Of a DNA stretch of 64,000 nucleotides, positions 16,850 to 25,214 are shown piece by piece. The position numbers and the translations under genes were made by a program. The notes under the pieces are model-generated. The model had not been told where the DNA came from. It was given only the letters and a program-made list of their open reading frames with translations, and did not search any database. The stretch is from Selenomonas sp. AE3005. Lineage in GTDB: Bacteria; Bacillota; Negativicutes; Selenomonadales; Selenomonadaceae. The stretch is from the NCBI RefSeq assembly GCF_000686945.1, contig NZ_KK366040.1, forward strand, positions 62,001-126,000, given 5' to 3'. The first letter of the stretch is position 1; every line of letters begins with the position of its first letter.

Positions 16850-18133
16850 TTAAAACGCCTGTTTCAAGCCTATGTAGGCCGCTCTGCGGTCACTGTGATT
16901 TACATCCCGCCACTGTCCCATCAGCCAGGTATCCCCGGCAATACGATACTGGGCGCCCAAACGAAGGGAGAAATCATTAAATTTATAGGCATCAGCGGAA
17001 AGTTTGAAATTTTTGCCAGCATAAGCATCAAGTCCTACACCGGCCTCGCCATGAATAGCTCCGGCCCGGGCTGCCAGGCTGCCCCGGCGGCTGCCCACCT
17101 GAAAATTCATCCGGTTGTGTTCGCCGATATCTTCAACGCCCATATTTAGGAACGGCCCTTGTTCCATACCAACCATAAAGTTCAGATTGGTTTCCCAGTC
17201 CTTGCGGCCGCCGCTGTATAAAACATCAACGCTGGCTTCGGTTTTAATGGAGTCCAGCTGCTTTTTTACATCTTTAGCTTTTTCCGTAAGTTCACGGGCG
17301 TTATGAATTATCTTTTTCGTATCTTCCACGGTCTTTTCGTCGCCAGCTATCTTGGCTACACCTTCCGTGATAATTCTGATTTGCTCACTGGACTTGGCGA
17401 TATTATCCAAGGTCAGACGCAGATTCTCCGCCGTCTGCGGGTCAGCGCCTACAGTGGCCAGATTTGCCATCATCGCCTCGACGGAGTTCATGGTTCGATT
17501 CAAACTGCCAGTAGCCATATTGAGGTTGCCAAGCAGCTGGCTGATATTGCTCTGATTGCTGACAGCAATGTTTTCCAGAGCCGCCGTCATGCCTTTTATA
17601 TGCGCTGTGGTATCACGCATGTTTATGGCCATCTGGATAAAAGATGCCTGGAAATCGCCATTGCCGATAACTTTATTCATGCCTTCCAGCAGATTTTGCG
17701 CTTCAGCCGCCAGCTTGATCATACTCTGCATCATGTCATCCATGCCGACTTCATCCTGTCCCTGCAGGTAGTCGCCATCTTCCACCCAGCCGCTGTTATC
17801 GTCACCGGGCAGGATATTGATGAACTTATCCCCCATAACCCCGGCAGCGCCTACAACCACCTGCGAGTTCTGCGGTATTTTAACATCGCTGTTTATGCGC
17901 ATGGTCACCGTAACACCGCGTCCATCGTTGTTCACGGATTCAACACTGCCCACAGGCACACCGGAAAGTCTGACCAGTGACTGTGGTTCAATGCCCACCA
18001 CCTGTTTAAAACCGGCATATAAGGTATAGCCCTTATCGCCGCCCAGCTTAAAACCGCTCAACATGATAACGACGCCTGCAAATAAGGCCAGACCAGCCAG
18101 GGTGAATGCTCCCACCTTTGCCTCTGTTGTCAT
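16850..18133 (-). CDS. mlaD: MlaD-like MCE protein with a C-terminal beta-barrel-like domain
   Basis: MlaD proteins form hexameric rings that carry phospholipids between membranes. At 427 residues this is over twice the E. coli length. It has an N-terminal transmembrane helix (FTLAGLALFAGVVIMLSGF), an MCE domain at about 35-130 (YAGFKQVVGIEPQSLVRLSG, GVMGDKFINILPG), and a long helical stretch at about 130-300 with heptad-like spacing. The last ~125 residues are alternating hydrophobic strands ending YIGLKQAF, a terminal phenylalanine typical of outer-membrane barrels. MlaD-barrel fusions bridging both membranes have been described in Veillonella. ATG overlaps the mlaF stop by four bases. Confidence 0.88.
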   Translation of the reverse strand: MTTEAKVGAFTLAGLALFAGVVIMLSGFKLGGDKGYTLYAGFKQVVGIEPQSLVRLSGVPVGSVESVNNDGRGVTVTMRINSDVKIPQNSQVVVGAAGVMGDKFINILPGDDNSGWVEDGDYLQGQDEVGMDDMMQSMIKLAAEAQNLLEGMNKVIGNGDFQASFIQMAINMRDTTAHIKGMTAALENIAVSNQSNISQLLGNLNMATGSLNRTMNSVEAMMANLATVGADPQTAENLRLTLDNIAKSSEQIRIITEGVAKIAGDEKTVEDTKKIIHNARELTEKAKDVKKQLDSIKTEASVDVLYSGGRKDWETNLNFMVGMEQGPFLNMGVEDIGEHNRMNFQVGSRRGSLAARAGAIHGEAGVGLDAYAGKNFKLSADAYKFNDFSLRLGAQYRIAGDTWLMGQWRDVNHSDRRAAYIGLKQAF

Positions 18134-18879
18134 GCCGTCTGTCCCTCCTTTGCAATGTGCAGCGTCCGGAAAAAGGCCTGCACACGTTCATCCTTTATCT
18201 GTTTAAAATTCTCCACCGTATCCACAGCGATAAGTTCGCCCTCGTAAACCATGGCAATGCGGTCAGCGATGCGGCAGGCACTGGCCATATCGTGCGTGAC
18301 CACCACGGACGTAACGGCGAGTTTATTCTGCATGTCTACAATCAGTTCATCGATTTTCGCCGTGGTGATGGGGTCCAGGCCGGAACTCGGCTCATCGTAA
18401 AAGATGATTTCCGGGCCAAACGCAATCGCCCGGGCCAGGCCGACTCTTTTTTTCATGCCGCCGGACAATTCTCCCGGCAGTTTATTCTCCACGCCGTAGA
18501 GACCTACCAGTTCCAGTTTCTCTTTGATAATCCGCTGAATTTCCGCCTCGGGCAAATGCTTATGTTCCCGCAGGCCAAAGGCCACATTTTCCCCGACGGT
18601 CATGGAATCAAACAGCGCTGAATACTGAAACACCATGCCCATGTTAAGACGAACCTTATCCATTTCTTTCTCGGAAAGCTTGGTAATATCCTGTCCGTCT
18701 ATGAAGATTTCCCCACTATCAGGACGAATAAGCCCCACGAGCAGCTGCAACAGGGTACTCTTGCCGGAACCGGAACCGCCGATAACAGCCAATGTTTCCC
18801 CTTTTTTTATCGTCAGGCTGACATCATGCAGAGCATATTTGCCATCGTAGACCTTAGATACATTCGACAACCGAATCAT
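18130..18879 (-). CDS. mlaF: MlaF-like ABC transporter ATPase
   Basis: This 249-residue cytoplasmic ATPase powers the Mla phospholipid transporter. Walker A is GGSGSGKSTLLQLLVG, the Q-loop is in MVFQYSALFDSM (an MlaF-like sequence), the signature is LSGGMKKRVGLARAI, and Walker B is IIFYDEPSSGLDP followed by a switch histidine in VVTHDMAS. The start is ATG 18879, placed just after AGGAGG; an in-frame upstream start would bury that site. mlaE precedes it and mlaD follows with a four-base overlap, so all three should be made together. The usual MlaB (STAS) and MlaC partners are absent from the window. Confidence 0.93.
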   Translation of the reverse strand: MIRLSNVSKVYDGKYALHDVSLTIKKGETLAVIGGSGSGKSTLLQLLVGLIRPDSGEIFIDGQDITKLSEKEMDKVRLNMGMVFQYSALFDSMTVGENVAFGLREHKHLPEAEIQRIIKEKLELVGLYGVENKLPGELSGGMKKRVGLARAIAFGPEIIFYDEPSSGLDPITTAKIDELIVDMQNKLAVTSVVVTHDMASACRIADRIAMVYEGELIAVDTVENFKQIKDERVQAFFRTLHIAKEGQTA

Positions 18880-18901
18880 ATTATCCTCCTGCAGACCCTT
18901 T

Positions 18902-19666
18902 TTAGTACAAAACAAAGGTCAGCGCGGCATTCAAGATAAAAATAACAATTATGGATGTCACCACAGTACGCGTGGTGGCTTTACCTACACCTTCGGCCCC
19001 GGCAGGACAGTGCAGACCATAATAGCAGCCCAGCACCGCAATGACATTGCCGAAAAATATTGCCTTGATCATACCGCCCGTCAGGTCAAAGACGTCCGCA
19101 AAAGTATTGATGGAATTGATGTAACTGAACGAGCTGATGTCGGAGTAATATACCGCCACCAGATAACCACCCAAAACACCGACCACATCACCAAACACTG
19201 TCAATAGCGGCACCACCAGCATGCAGGCCAGCATACGCGGCACGATAAGATAATTGACCGGGTTTACCGCCATAACGCGCAGGGCATCAATCTGCTCGGT
19301 GACCTTCATGGTGGAAATCTCAGCCGTAATAGCTGCCCCCACCCGGCCGGCACATACAACACCGACCAGCACCGGTCCCAGTTCACGGCCAATAGCGACG
19401 GAAATAATACCACCGACAGTACTTTGTGCCCCGAACCGGATCAATATATCTGCCGTCTGCAACGCAAACACCGCCCCTGTAAAAAGCAGGGTGAGGCTCA
19501 CAATCAACAGGGAGTCCACACCCAGATGCGACATCTGCGCCAGAATATGTTTGACACGCGGCTTGTGACATAACTCCTGAAAGGTATCACGATATAAGAG
19601 TACGATGGTGCCAAATTCAGACAAACGCGCTATAACCCACGCGCCTAGCAGCTCTAAATAACGCAT
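18902..19666 (-). CDS. mlaE: MlaE-like ABC transporter permease
   Basis: This 254-residue inner-membrane permease belongs to the MlaE/YrbE family. It shows several membrane segments (for example LTLLFTGAVFALQTADIL, VLVGVVCAGRVGAAITAEI, MLACMLVVPLLTVFGDVVGVLGGYL) and the diagnostic E-x-G-P motif region in IGRELGPVLVGVVCAGR and the EISTMKVTEQIDALRVMAVNP motif. The start is ATG 19666, preceded by AGGAGG; a longer start at 19690 would include that site. As the first gene after a good promoter, it leads the whole envelope operon. Confidence 0.93.
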   Translation of the reverse strand: MRYLELLGAWVIARLSEFGTIVLLYRDTFQELCHKPRVKHILAQMSHLGVDSLLIVSLTLLFTGAVFALQTADILIRFGAQSTVGGIISVAIGRELGPVLVGVVCAGRVGAAITAEISTMKVTEQIDALRVMAVNPVNYLIVPRMLACMLVVPLLTVFGDVVGVLGGYLVAVYYSDISSFSYINSINTFADVFDLTGGMIKAIFFGNVIAVLGCYYGLHCPAGAEGVGKATTRTVVTSIIVIFILNAALTFVLY

Positions 19667-19736
19667 CCAGCGTGCCTCCTTTCCTCGCATTTACCACCCT
19701 TTGATTTTAACAGGCTTAAGACAATTAGTAAATATA

Positions 19737-19765
19737 AGTGTACTATTTTTTCGGTAAAATTTCAA
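19737..19765 (-). promoter_or_regulatory. Promoter of the mla-led envelope operon
   Basis: On the minus strand TTGAAA (19760-19765) and TACACT (19737-19742) are 17 bases apart, about 70 bases ahead of mlaE. It is the best-placed sigma-A-type promoter for the envelope operon. Confidence 0.6.
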
Positions 19766-19806
19766 GATTTACCACCTGTCAGCCCCAATACCAGCGCACA
19801 AGATTA

Positions 19807-19835
19807 TTGACATTTTTCTCCACCAACAGTAGACA
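19807..19835 (+). promoter_or_regulatory. Candidate promoter for the symporter gene
   Basis: A perfect TTGACA (19807-19812) is followed after 17 bases by TAGACA (19830-19835); a second weaker pair (TAGACA and TAAAAT) overlaps it. It lies about 130 bases ahead of the symporter start, giving a long leader that contains a hairpin. Confidence 0.4.
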
Positions 19836-19882
19836 AAAACGTTATAAGATGTTAAAATGTAAACATCATAAATCGTGCAATG

Positions 19883-19919
19883 AAGCCGCATGCCATATCC
19901 CCCGGGGTATGCATGCGGC
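19883..19919 (+). terminator. Hairpin in the symporter leader (possible attenuator)
   Basis: AGCCGCATG (19883-19891) and CATGCGGCT (19911-19919) form a nine-base perfect stem, extended by ATA/TAT across a GC-rich CCCCCGGGG centre, followed by TTTCTG. The T run is short, so it may be a weak terminator, an attenuator or just a 5' stabilising stem. Confidence 0.4.
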
Positions 19920-19965
19920 TTTCTGCGTCAGCAGCCGTTTTAGTAAAGTTTTGGGAGGTTTATTT

Positions 19966-21204
19966 ATGTCAGAAAACAAACACAGCAGCCTCGACAGGCT
20001 CGGACTATGGATTATTGCCGCCACCATCCTGGGTGCCGTCACCGGCCTGATTCTGGGGAAAGACGCGCAGATGTTCGCACCCTTGGGCAATCTTTTCATG
20101 CAGCTCATCAAAATGATTGTTGTTCCGCTGGTGCTCTTTTCCTTAATTGGCGGTGCTGCCTCGCTGGGCAGGTCCGGCAATGCCGGAAAAATTGGCCTGT
20201 TGACCTTTGCGTACTACGCCGTCACCACTGCTGTCGCCGTAGCCCTGGGACTGGCCGCCAGTGAAATCTTCCAGCCGGGCCGCGGCATTGAAATGGGCAC
20301 GCTGTCCGATGCAGCCATTCATGTTGAGCATATCGAGGAAAGCACCCACATTCCCGGCTTTTGGGAAACAGTCACAGGCTTTGTCCCCACTAATCCTTTC
20401 CAGGCACTGGTAGATGGCAATATACTGCAAATCATCGTATTTGCGCTCTTTATGGGTTTTGCCGCCACTTATCTGGAGGAACACAAAAAGAATTTTGTAT
20501 TGAATTTCTTTAATTACCTGACGGAATTATTTATCAAAATTATGACCGGCATTATGTACACGGCTCCCATCGGTGTTTTCTGTCTGATGGCTGATGCCAC
20601 CGGCACCTTTGGCTATGCCGTGCTCACCAAGATTCTTTATCTGATTATCCTCTATGTAGCCGTGCTGGCCATCGTTACCTACGGCATGATTGGCGGCAGT
20701 GTAGCTCTGTTCTCCCAATGCACGAGTTATAAAAAATTCTTCAAGAGCATGTGGAAGGTACAGGTTTTCGCCTTCTCCACGGCGTCTTCCATCGCCACCC
20801 TGCCGCTCAATATGAACACGGCCACCACTGAGCTGGGCGTATCCAAGGAAACGACTTCCTTTGCCCTGCCCCTGGGTGCTACCATCAATATGAACGGCAA
20901 CGCCGCCTATTACGCTATGGCCGCCACTTTTCTGGCCCAGATGTATGGCATGGAGCTATCCATGCCGCAGTACATTGCCATCATCATCACCAGCACCCTG
21001 GGCGCTGTAGGCCAGGCCGGTGTCCCCGGCCCGACGCTGCTCGTAGTAGCTGTACTGGTTTCCGCCGGCATACCTCTCGATGCCCTGCCCATTCTCTTCG
21101 GGGTTGACCGTATCTTTGACATGCTGCGCACCGCCGTCAACATCACCGGTGACGCCGCCTGCGCCACCATCGTCGACAGATTCCGCACGCCCTCACAGTC
21201 CTGA
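19966..21204 (+). CDS. Dicarboxylate/amino acid:cation symporter (DAACS family)
   Basis: This 412-residue membrane protein belongs to the GltP/DctA family, which imports glutamate, aspartate or C4-dicarboxylates with sodium or protons. Hallmarks are the N-terminal LGLWIIAATILGAVTGLILG and LIKMIVVPLVLFSLIGGAASLG, the re-entrant serine motif FSTASSIATLPLNM, and LPLGATINMNGNAAYYAMAA, the ligand-site NMDGT equivalent (here NMNGN). I start it at ATG 19966, next to GGGAGG; the in-frame extension to 19738 has no family similarity and crosses the leader hairpin. The substrate cannot be fixed from sequence. It faces away from the mla operon and converges on rnhA. Confidence 0.9.
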   Translation: MSENKHSSLDRLGLWIIAATILGAVTGLILGKDAQMFAPLGNLFMQLIKMIVVPLVLFSLIGGAASLGRSGNAGKIGLLTFAYYAVTTAVAVALGLAASEIFQPGRGIEMGTLSDAAIHVEHIEESTHIPGFWETVTGFVPTNPFQALVDGNILQIIVFALFMGFAATYLEEHKKNFVLNFFNYLTELFIKIMTGIMYTAPIGVFCLMADATGTFGYAVLTKILYLIILYVAVLAIVTYGMIGGSVALFSQCTSYKKFFKSMWKVQVFAFSTASSIATLPLNMNTATTELGVSKETTSFALPLGATINMNGNAAYYAMAATFLAQMYGMELSMPQYIAIIITSTLGAVGQAGVPGPTLLVVAVLVSAGIPLDALPILFGVDRIFDMLRTAVNITGDAACATIVDRFRTPSQS

Positions 21205-21218
21205 TAAACTTATAACAG

Positions 21219-21247
21219 GAGGCCCGTTGACAACGTCAACGGGCCTC
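21219..21247 (+). terminator. Convergent terminator between symporter and rnhA
   Basis: GAGGCCCGTTGAC (21219-21231) and GTCAACGGGCCTC (21235-21247) form a perfect 13-bp stem with a 3-base loop, followed by TTACTATTTATT. It stands between two converging genes and could serve both. Confidence 0.75.
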
Positions 21248-21254
21248 TTACTAT

Positions 21255-21929
21255 TTATTGAAATTTCATCGCCTCAGCCTTAGCCAATTCATCGCAGCGC
21301 TCGTTCTGTGCCACCCCTACATGGCCTTTAACCCAGTGAAACCTTACCTGATGCTCGGCAAAAGCTGTGTCCAATTTTTGCCACAAGTCCTGATTTTTCA
21401 CCGGCGCGCCAGCAGCTGTCACCCAGCCTTTACGTTTCCAGCCTGCCAGCCAATTTTTCGTGAACGCATTTTTCAGATACTGACTGTCAGTATACAGGTC
21501 AATCACAGCCCCGGCCTTGGCAAACGTCAGTGCCTGTAATGCCGCCGTCAGTTCCATGCGATTGTTGGTCGTAGACGGCTCACCACCATGAAGTTCCGTG
21601 AGCTTGCCTTCATTCTGGTCAGCAATCACCGCCGCCCAGCCCCCCGGGCCATCAGGATTACGCAGGCAGGAACCATCAGTATAGATAATATAATCTGCAT
21701 CTTCCGCATAAGACGGTGCGGGTTCCGTTGGAGCTTTTTCTGCCGTTCGGCCGCCGCCATAAGGCGGCACATAATCAAGATTCAACCACTGCAGCGCCTC
21801 GTTGGGGTCTGTAAAGCCCTTAAATCTTGCGCCTTGAAAACCATCCACCTGTGCCTTGCATTCTGCCCAGGTCGTAAAAATCCCCGTCTTGCGTCCAGCC
21901 CGGACGGCATACACTTTTTTTCCTGCCAT
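21255..21929 (-). CDS. rnhA: Ribonuclease HI with N-terminal hybrid-binding domain
   Basis: RNase HI cuts RNA in RNA-DNA hybrids. The 224-residue protein starts with the small hybrid-binding domain (KKVYAVRAGRKTGIFTTWAE... FKGFTDPNEALQWL, about residues 2-50), then a variable linker, then the catalytic domain (about 75-224). The catalytic carboxylates are visible: D in YTDGSCLRNPDGPGGWA, E in NNRMELTAALQAL, D in LYTDSQYLKNAF and D in NERCDELAKAEA. I chose ATG 21929, next to GGGAAGG; it overlaps the ubiX stop by one base. The binding-domain type is commoner in Firmicutes and eukaryotes than in E. coli. Confidence 0.94.
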   Translation of the reverse strand: MAGKKVYAVRAGRKTGIFTTWAECKAQVDGFQGARFKGFTDPNEALQWLNLDYVPPYGGGRTAEKAPTEPAPSYAEDADYIIYTDGSCLRNPDGPGGWAAVIADQNEGKLTELHGGEPSTTNNRMELTAALQALTFAKAGAVIDLYTDSQYLKNAFTKNWLAGWKRKGWVTAAGAPVKNQDLWQKLDTAFAEHQVRFHWVKGHVGVAQNERCDELAKAEAMKFQ

Positions 21930-22483
21930 TAACCTTCCCACCTTGTAAACAAATCCGTATCCACGCCCAGCTGGTCGCAAATTTTGCCCACCAGCATATC
22001 CACCAAATCAGCAATGCTGCGCGGCCGATGATAAAAGCCTGGCGCTGCCGGCACAATGCGCACGCCCAGCTGTGCCAGTTTCAATAAATTTTCCAAATGA
22101 ATGGCGTGCATGGGCGTTTCCCGGGGCACGATTACGAGCTTGCGTCCTTCTTTGAGCATCACATCTGCAGCTCTGGTCAAAAGATTATCTGACATACTAT
22201 GGGCAATACTGGCCACGGTTTTCATGGAACAGGGCAGTACCACCATGGCGTCCACCTTAAAGGAGCCACTGGCAATCGCCGCCCCCACATTGTCATTATC
22301 ATAAAGCACGTTCACCCGCGTCTCCAGCATGCCCCGGCTGACACCACACTCATAGTCCAGCACCTGCCAGCCGCTGTCCGTCACCACGGCATGCACCTCA
22401 TGGCCAGCATGCCGCAGAACTTCGATAAGCCGCAGGGCATAAACACTGCCGCTGGCTCCGGTTATTCCCACTACTATCTTCAT
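21929..22483 (-). CDS. ubiX: Flavin prenyltransferase UbiX
   Basis: UbiX makes prenylated FMN from FMN and dimethylallyl phosphate, the cofactor for UbiD-type decarboxylases. The 184-residue protein has the N-terminal FMN-binding GITGASGSVYALRLIEVL, the mid-protein VVLPCSMKTVASIAHSMSDNLLTRAADVMLKE and VIVPRETPMHAIHLENLLKL, and the closing YHRPRSIADLVDMLVGK. Length is standard. No ubiD partner is in the window, so the decarboxylase served (menaquinone, phenolic acid or other) is unknown. rnhA follows with a one-base overlap, so the two are translationally coupled though functionally unrelated. Confidence 0.95.
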   Translation of the reverse strand: MKIVVGITGASGSVYALRLIEVLRHAGHEVHAVVTDSGWQVLDYECGVSRGMLETRVNVLYDNDNVGAAIASGSFKVDAMVVLPCSMKTVASIAHSMSDNLLTRAADVMLKEGRKLVIVPRETPMHAIHLENLLKLAQLGVRIVPAAPGFYHRPRSIADLVDMLVGKICDQLGVDTDLFTRWEG

Positions 22484-22523
22484 AAATTACCTCATACATA
22501 CGTTATAAGTTACAAGAAATTCC

Positions 22524-22718
22524 GGCCGGACGGCAGTTATTGGCTCACTTCGCTGAGCCGTTAAGCTAAAACTTATTTTTACCTTTTATATAACGGAAAA
22601 GGCTTAAACTCACTGCGTTCAAACAACAGCCTTTTCCGTTATGACAGATGATGGCAAAAATAAGTTTCTTGACACTTAACGGCAAACGCTGCGCTCTGCC
22701 AATAACTGCCGTCCGGCC
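22524..22718. repeat. ~195-bp imperfect palindrome (long hairpin-forming inverted repeat)
   Basis: Between ubiX and tex, the left half mirrors the right. Outer arms are 22524-22544 (starting GGCCGGACGGCAG) and 22698-22718 (ending CTGCCGTCCGGCC), then AAACTTATTTTT (22569-22580) with AAAAATAAGTTT (22656-22667), then ATAACGGAAAAGGCT (22590-22604) with AGCCTTTTCCGTTAT (22628-22642), with a short central loop. No ORF accounts for it. It may be a MITE-like element or a long transcribed hairpin. Confidence 0.6.
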
Positions 22719-22745
22719 TCCCACCTTACTCATGCGCTCTTTAAA

Positions 22746-22910
22746 TTATAACGCCGTTGTTCCAGTTTTGCCATAGGCAAAACTTCCTCTTGGCGTTTCC
22801 CTAAAGGACTAGCTTCGCTTCGCAACGAGGCGGGAGATATGCTCGCCGCCTGTTTTGGTATTCGTGCCCCCACCTGCTGAGGTGGGGGACATTTTCTTGC
22901 CTCGTTATAA
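22746..22910 (+). repeat. Dispersed repeat family B, copy 1 (165 bp)
   Basis: The element starts TTATAACG and ends with its complement CGTTATAA. Inside are two perfect hairpins: GTTTTGCC-ATA-GGCAAAAC (22765-22783) and CCCCCACCT-GCTG-AGGTGGGGG further right. A second copy in the same orientation lies beyond cobT, lacking a 24-base internal segment. Size and inverted ends suggest a MITE-like or REP-like element. No tRNA or gene is recognisable in it. Confidence 0.7.
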
Positions 22911-22965
22911 CGAACCCTGCAAAATTCTGTCAATCAATCCGTACTGCCTGCAGCTATGATTTCCG

Positions 22966-22995
22966 TTGGCAAAAACTAAGTTTCGGCGTTATAAT
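22966..22995 (+). promoter_or_regulatory. Candidate tex promoter
   Basis: TTGGCA (22966-22971) and a perfect TATAAT (22990-22995) are 18 bases apart, about 40 bases before the tex start codon. It lies just past repeat B copy 1. Confidence 0.5.
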
Positions 22996-23032
22996 AAATG
23001 TACTTTATTTTAGAGAAAGCTGGTGTCAGACC

Positions 23033-25213
23033 ATGAAAATAAATGACATTCCCGTAATTATCGCTAAAGAACTGGGCGTTACCCCCAAGCAGACCACAGC
23101 AGCTATTGAACTGTTGGACGGCGGCAACACCGTTCCCTTTATCGCCCGTTACCGCAAAGAGGCTACCGGCGCCCTGGAAGACGAGCAGCTGCGCACCTTG
23201 GAAGAACGCCTGACCTACCTCCGCAACCTCGTAAAGCGGCAGGAAGAAATCATCGCTAAAATCACTGAGCAGGGCAAGCTCACCGCTGAGCTGCAGGCGG
23301 CCATTGAACAAGCTCAAAAACTGCAGGAACTGGAGGACCTTTACCTGCCCTACAAACAGAAAAAACGCACTCGTGCCCAAATCGCCCGGGAACGCGGTTT
23401 GGAACCACTGGCTCAGCTCATGCTGGAACAGGCAAAAATCAACGGCTCCCCCTTGGAAACAGCGCAGGAATTTATCGATGCCGAAAAGGATGTCCCCACG
23501 GCCGAGGATGCCTTGACTGGGGCTATGGATATCGCGGCCGAAACCATTATGGAAGACGCCAAGCTCCGTCAGGCCATGCGCACCCGGTTGTGGAACAACG
23601 GCCATGTGGAAACCGAGCTGGTGGAAGATGCCGAGGAATCTGACACCTTTGCCATGTATAAGGACTACAGCGAACTCATCCACACCCTGCCGTCCCACCG
23701 CATTTTGGCCATCAACCGCGGCGAGGCGAAGGGCTGTTTAAAGGTTCATGTAACCATCGACGCGGAGGACTGTCAAAACCGGATTTTCCGCCGCGTCAGC
23801 AAAACGCCTTCCCAATGGGACGAAACCTTGCACGCCGTCATTGAGGACGGCTGGAAACGCCTGTTGTTCCCGGCTTTGGAGCGCGAAGTCCGCAGCCAGC
23901 TGACCGAAGAGGCCGAGGCGCAGGCCATAAAAATCTTCGGCGTAAACTTAAAACAGCTGCTCCTGCAGGCCCCGCTGGCCGGCCATACTGTCCTGGGGCT
24001 TGACCCCGGCTACCGCACTGGCTGCAAGATGGCTGTTGTCGATGCCACCGGCCATGTGGTTGACCACGGCGTCATTCAGGTTACCCAGAGCGACGCGGCC
24101 AAAGCTGCCGCCGCTAAGACTGTACTGGGGCTTATCAAAAAGCACCATGTCACGCTTATCTCCATCGGCAACGGCACAGCCTCCTATGAAACCGAACAAT
24201 TCACGGCCCAGCTTATCGCGGACAACCAGCTGACGGACGTACATTACCTTATCACCAACGAGGCCGGTGCCTCCGTGTACTCTGCGTCAGCCTTGGCCAA
24301 GGAAGAGCTGCCCGAGTATGATGTCACCATCCGCGGTGCAGTCTCCATTGCCCGGCGCATTCAGGACCCGTTGGCCGAGCTGGTCAAAATTGACCCCAAG
24401 GCCATTGGTGTCGGCCAGTACCAGCATGACGTCAACCAAAAGGAACTGGGAGCCACTCTTGACGCTACGATTGAAAGCACCGTGAACCATGTCGGTGTAG
24501 ACCTGAACACCGCCAGCGGTGCCCTCTTAAAACACATTGCCGGCATCAATGCCACAATTGCCAAGAACATCGTAGCCTACCGCAATGAAAACGGCATTTT
24601 TACCAGCCGCAAACAGCTGCTCAAAGTGCCCCGTCTGGGGCCGGCCGCTTTCACCCAGTGTGCCGGGTTCCTGCGCATAGCTGGCGGCAAATCACCTCTG
24701 GACAACACTTCCGTTCATCCTGAATCCTATGACCTGGCAGAAAAACTGTTGGCCAAGCTGGGTTTCAGCCTAAATGACCTCAATGATAAAAACGCCCTTG
24801 CCCTGCTTGCTGTCAAGGCCAAACTTGCTGACTGCAGTAAACTGGCCAAGGATTTAGACGCCGGCGAGCTGACGGTCAAGGATATCATCGCCGCCCTTAT
24901 CAAACCGGGACGCGACCCCCGCGAAGACCTGCCGGCCCCGTTGACACGTCAGGCAGTTGTCAAACTCTCTGACATCAAGGAAGGCAGCATTATGCGCGGC
25001 ACCGTGCGCAATATCACTGATTTTGGCGCCTTTGTAGACATCGGCCTCAAAACAGCCGGTCTTATCCACATTTCCGAAATGAGCAAAAAACGAATTAAAC
25101 ATCCGCTTGATGTACTGGCCGTCGGTGATATTTTAGATGTGATGGTCATCAGCGTAGACGAATCCCGGGGGCGTATCGGCCTGTCCCTGAAACAGATTCC
25201 CAAGGAGGCATAA
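23033..25213 (+). CDS. tex: Tex-family transcription accessory protein
   Basis: Tex is a nucleic-acid-binding cytoplasmic protein linked to transcription and toxin expression in several bacteria. This 726-residue protein shows the Tex order: N-terminal HTH/YqgF-entry motif (LLDGGNTVPFIARYRKEATG, which is diagnostic), a coiled middle region, the YqgF/RNase H-like domain (GLDPGYRTGCKMAVVDATG, residue ~320), helix-hairpin-helix segments (LLKVPRLGPAAFTQCAGFLRI), and a C-terminal S1 domain (GSIMRGTVRNITDFGAFVDI, about 648-667). Length fits the family. The next gene starts one base after its stop, with the ribosome site inside the end of tex. Confidence 0.96.
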   Translation: MKINDIPVIIAKELGVTPKQTTAAIELLDGGNTVPFIARYRKEATGALEDEQLRTLEERLTYLRNLVKRQEEIIAKITEQGKLTAELQAAIEQAQKLQELEDLYLPYKQKKRTRAQIARERGLEPLAQLMLEQAKINGSPLETAQEFIDAEKDVPTAEDALTGAMDIAAETIMEDAKLRQAMRTRLWNNGHVETELVEDAEESDTFAMYKDYSELIHTLPSHRILAINRGEAKGCLKVHVTIDAEDCQNRIFRRVSKTPSQWDETLHAVIEDGWKRLLFPALEREVRSQLTEEAEAQAIKIFGVNLKQLLLQAPLAGHTVLGLDPGYRTGCKMAVVDATGHVVDHGVIQVTQSDAAKAAAAKTVLGLIKKHHVTLISIGNGTASYETEQFTAQLIADNQLTDVHYLITNEAGASVYSASALAKEELPEYDVTIRGAVSIARRIQDPLAELVKIDPKAIGVGQYQHDVNQKELGATLDATIESTVNHVGVDLNTASGALLKHIAGINATIAKNIVAYRNENGIFTSRKQLLKVPRLGPAAFTQCAGFLRIAGGKSPLDNTSVHPESYDLAEKLLAKLGFSLNDLNDKNALALLAVKAKLADCSKLAKDLDAGELTVKDIIAALIKPGRDPREDLPAPLTRQAVVKLSDIKEGSIMRGTVRNITDFGAFVDIGLKTAGLIHISEMSKKRIKHPLDVLAVGDILDVMVISVDESRGRIGLSLKQIPKEA

Positions 25214-25214
25214 C

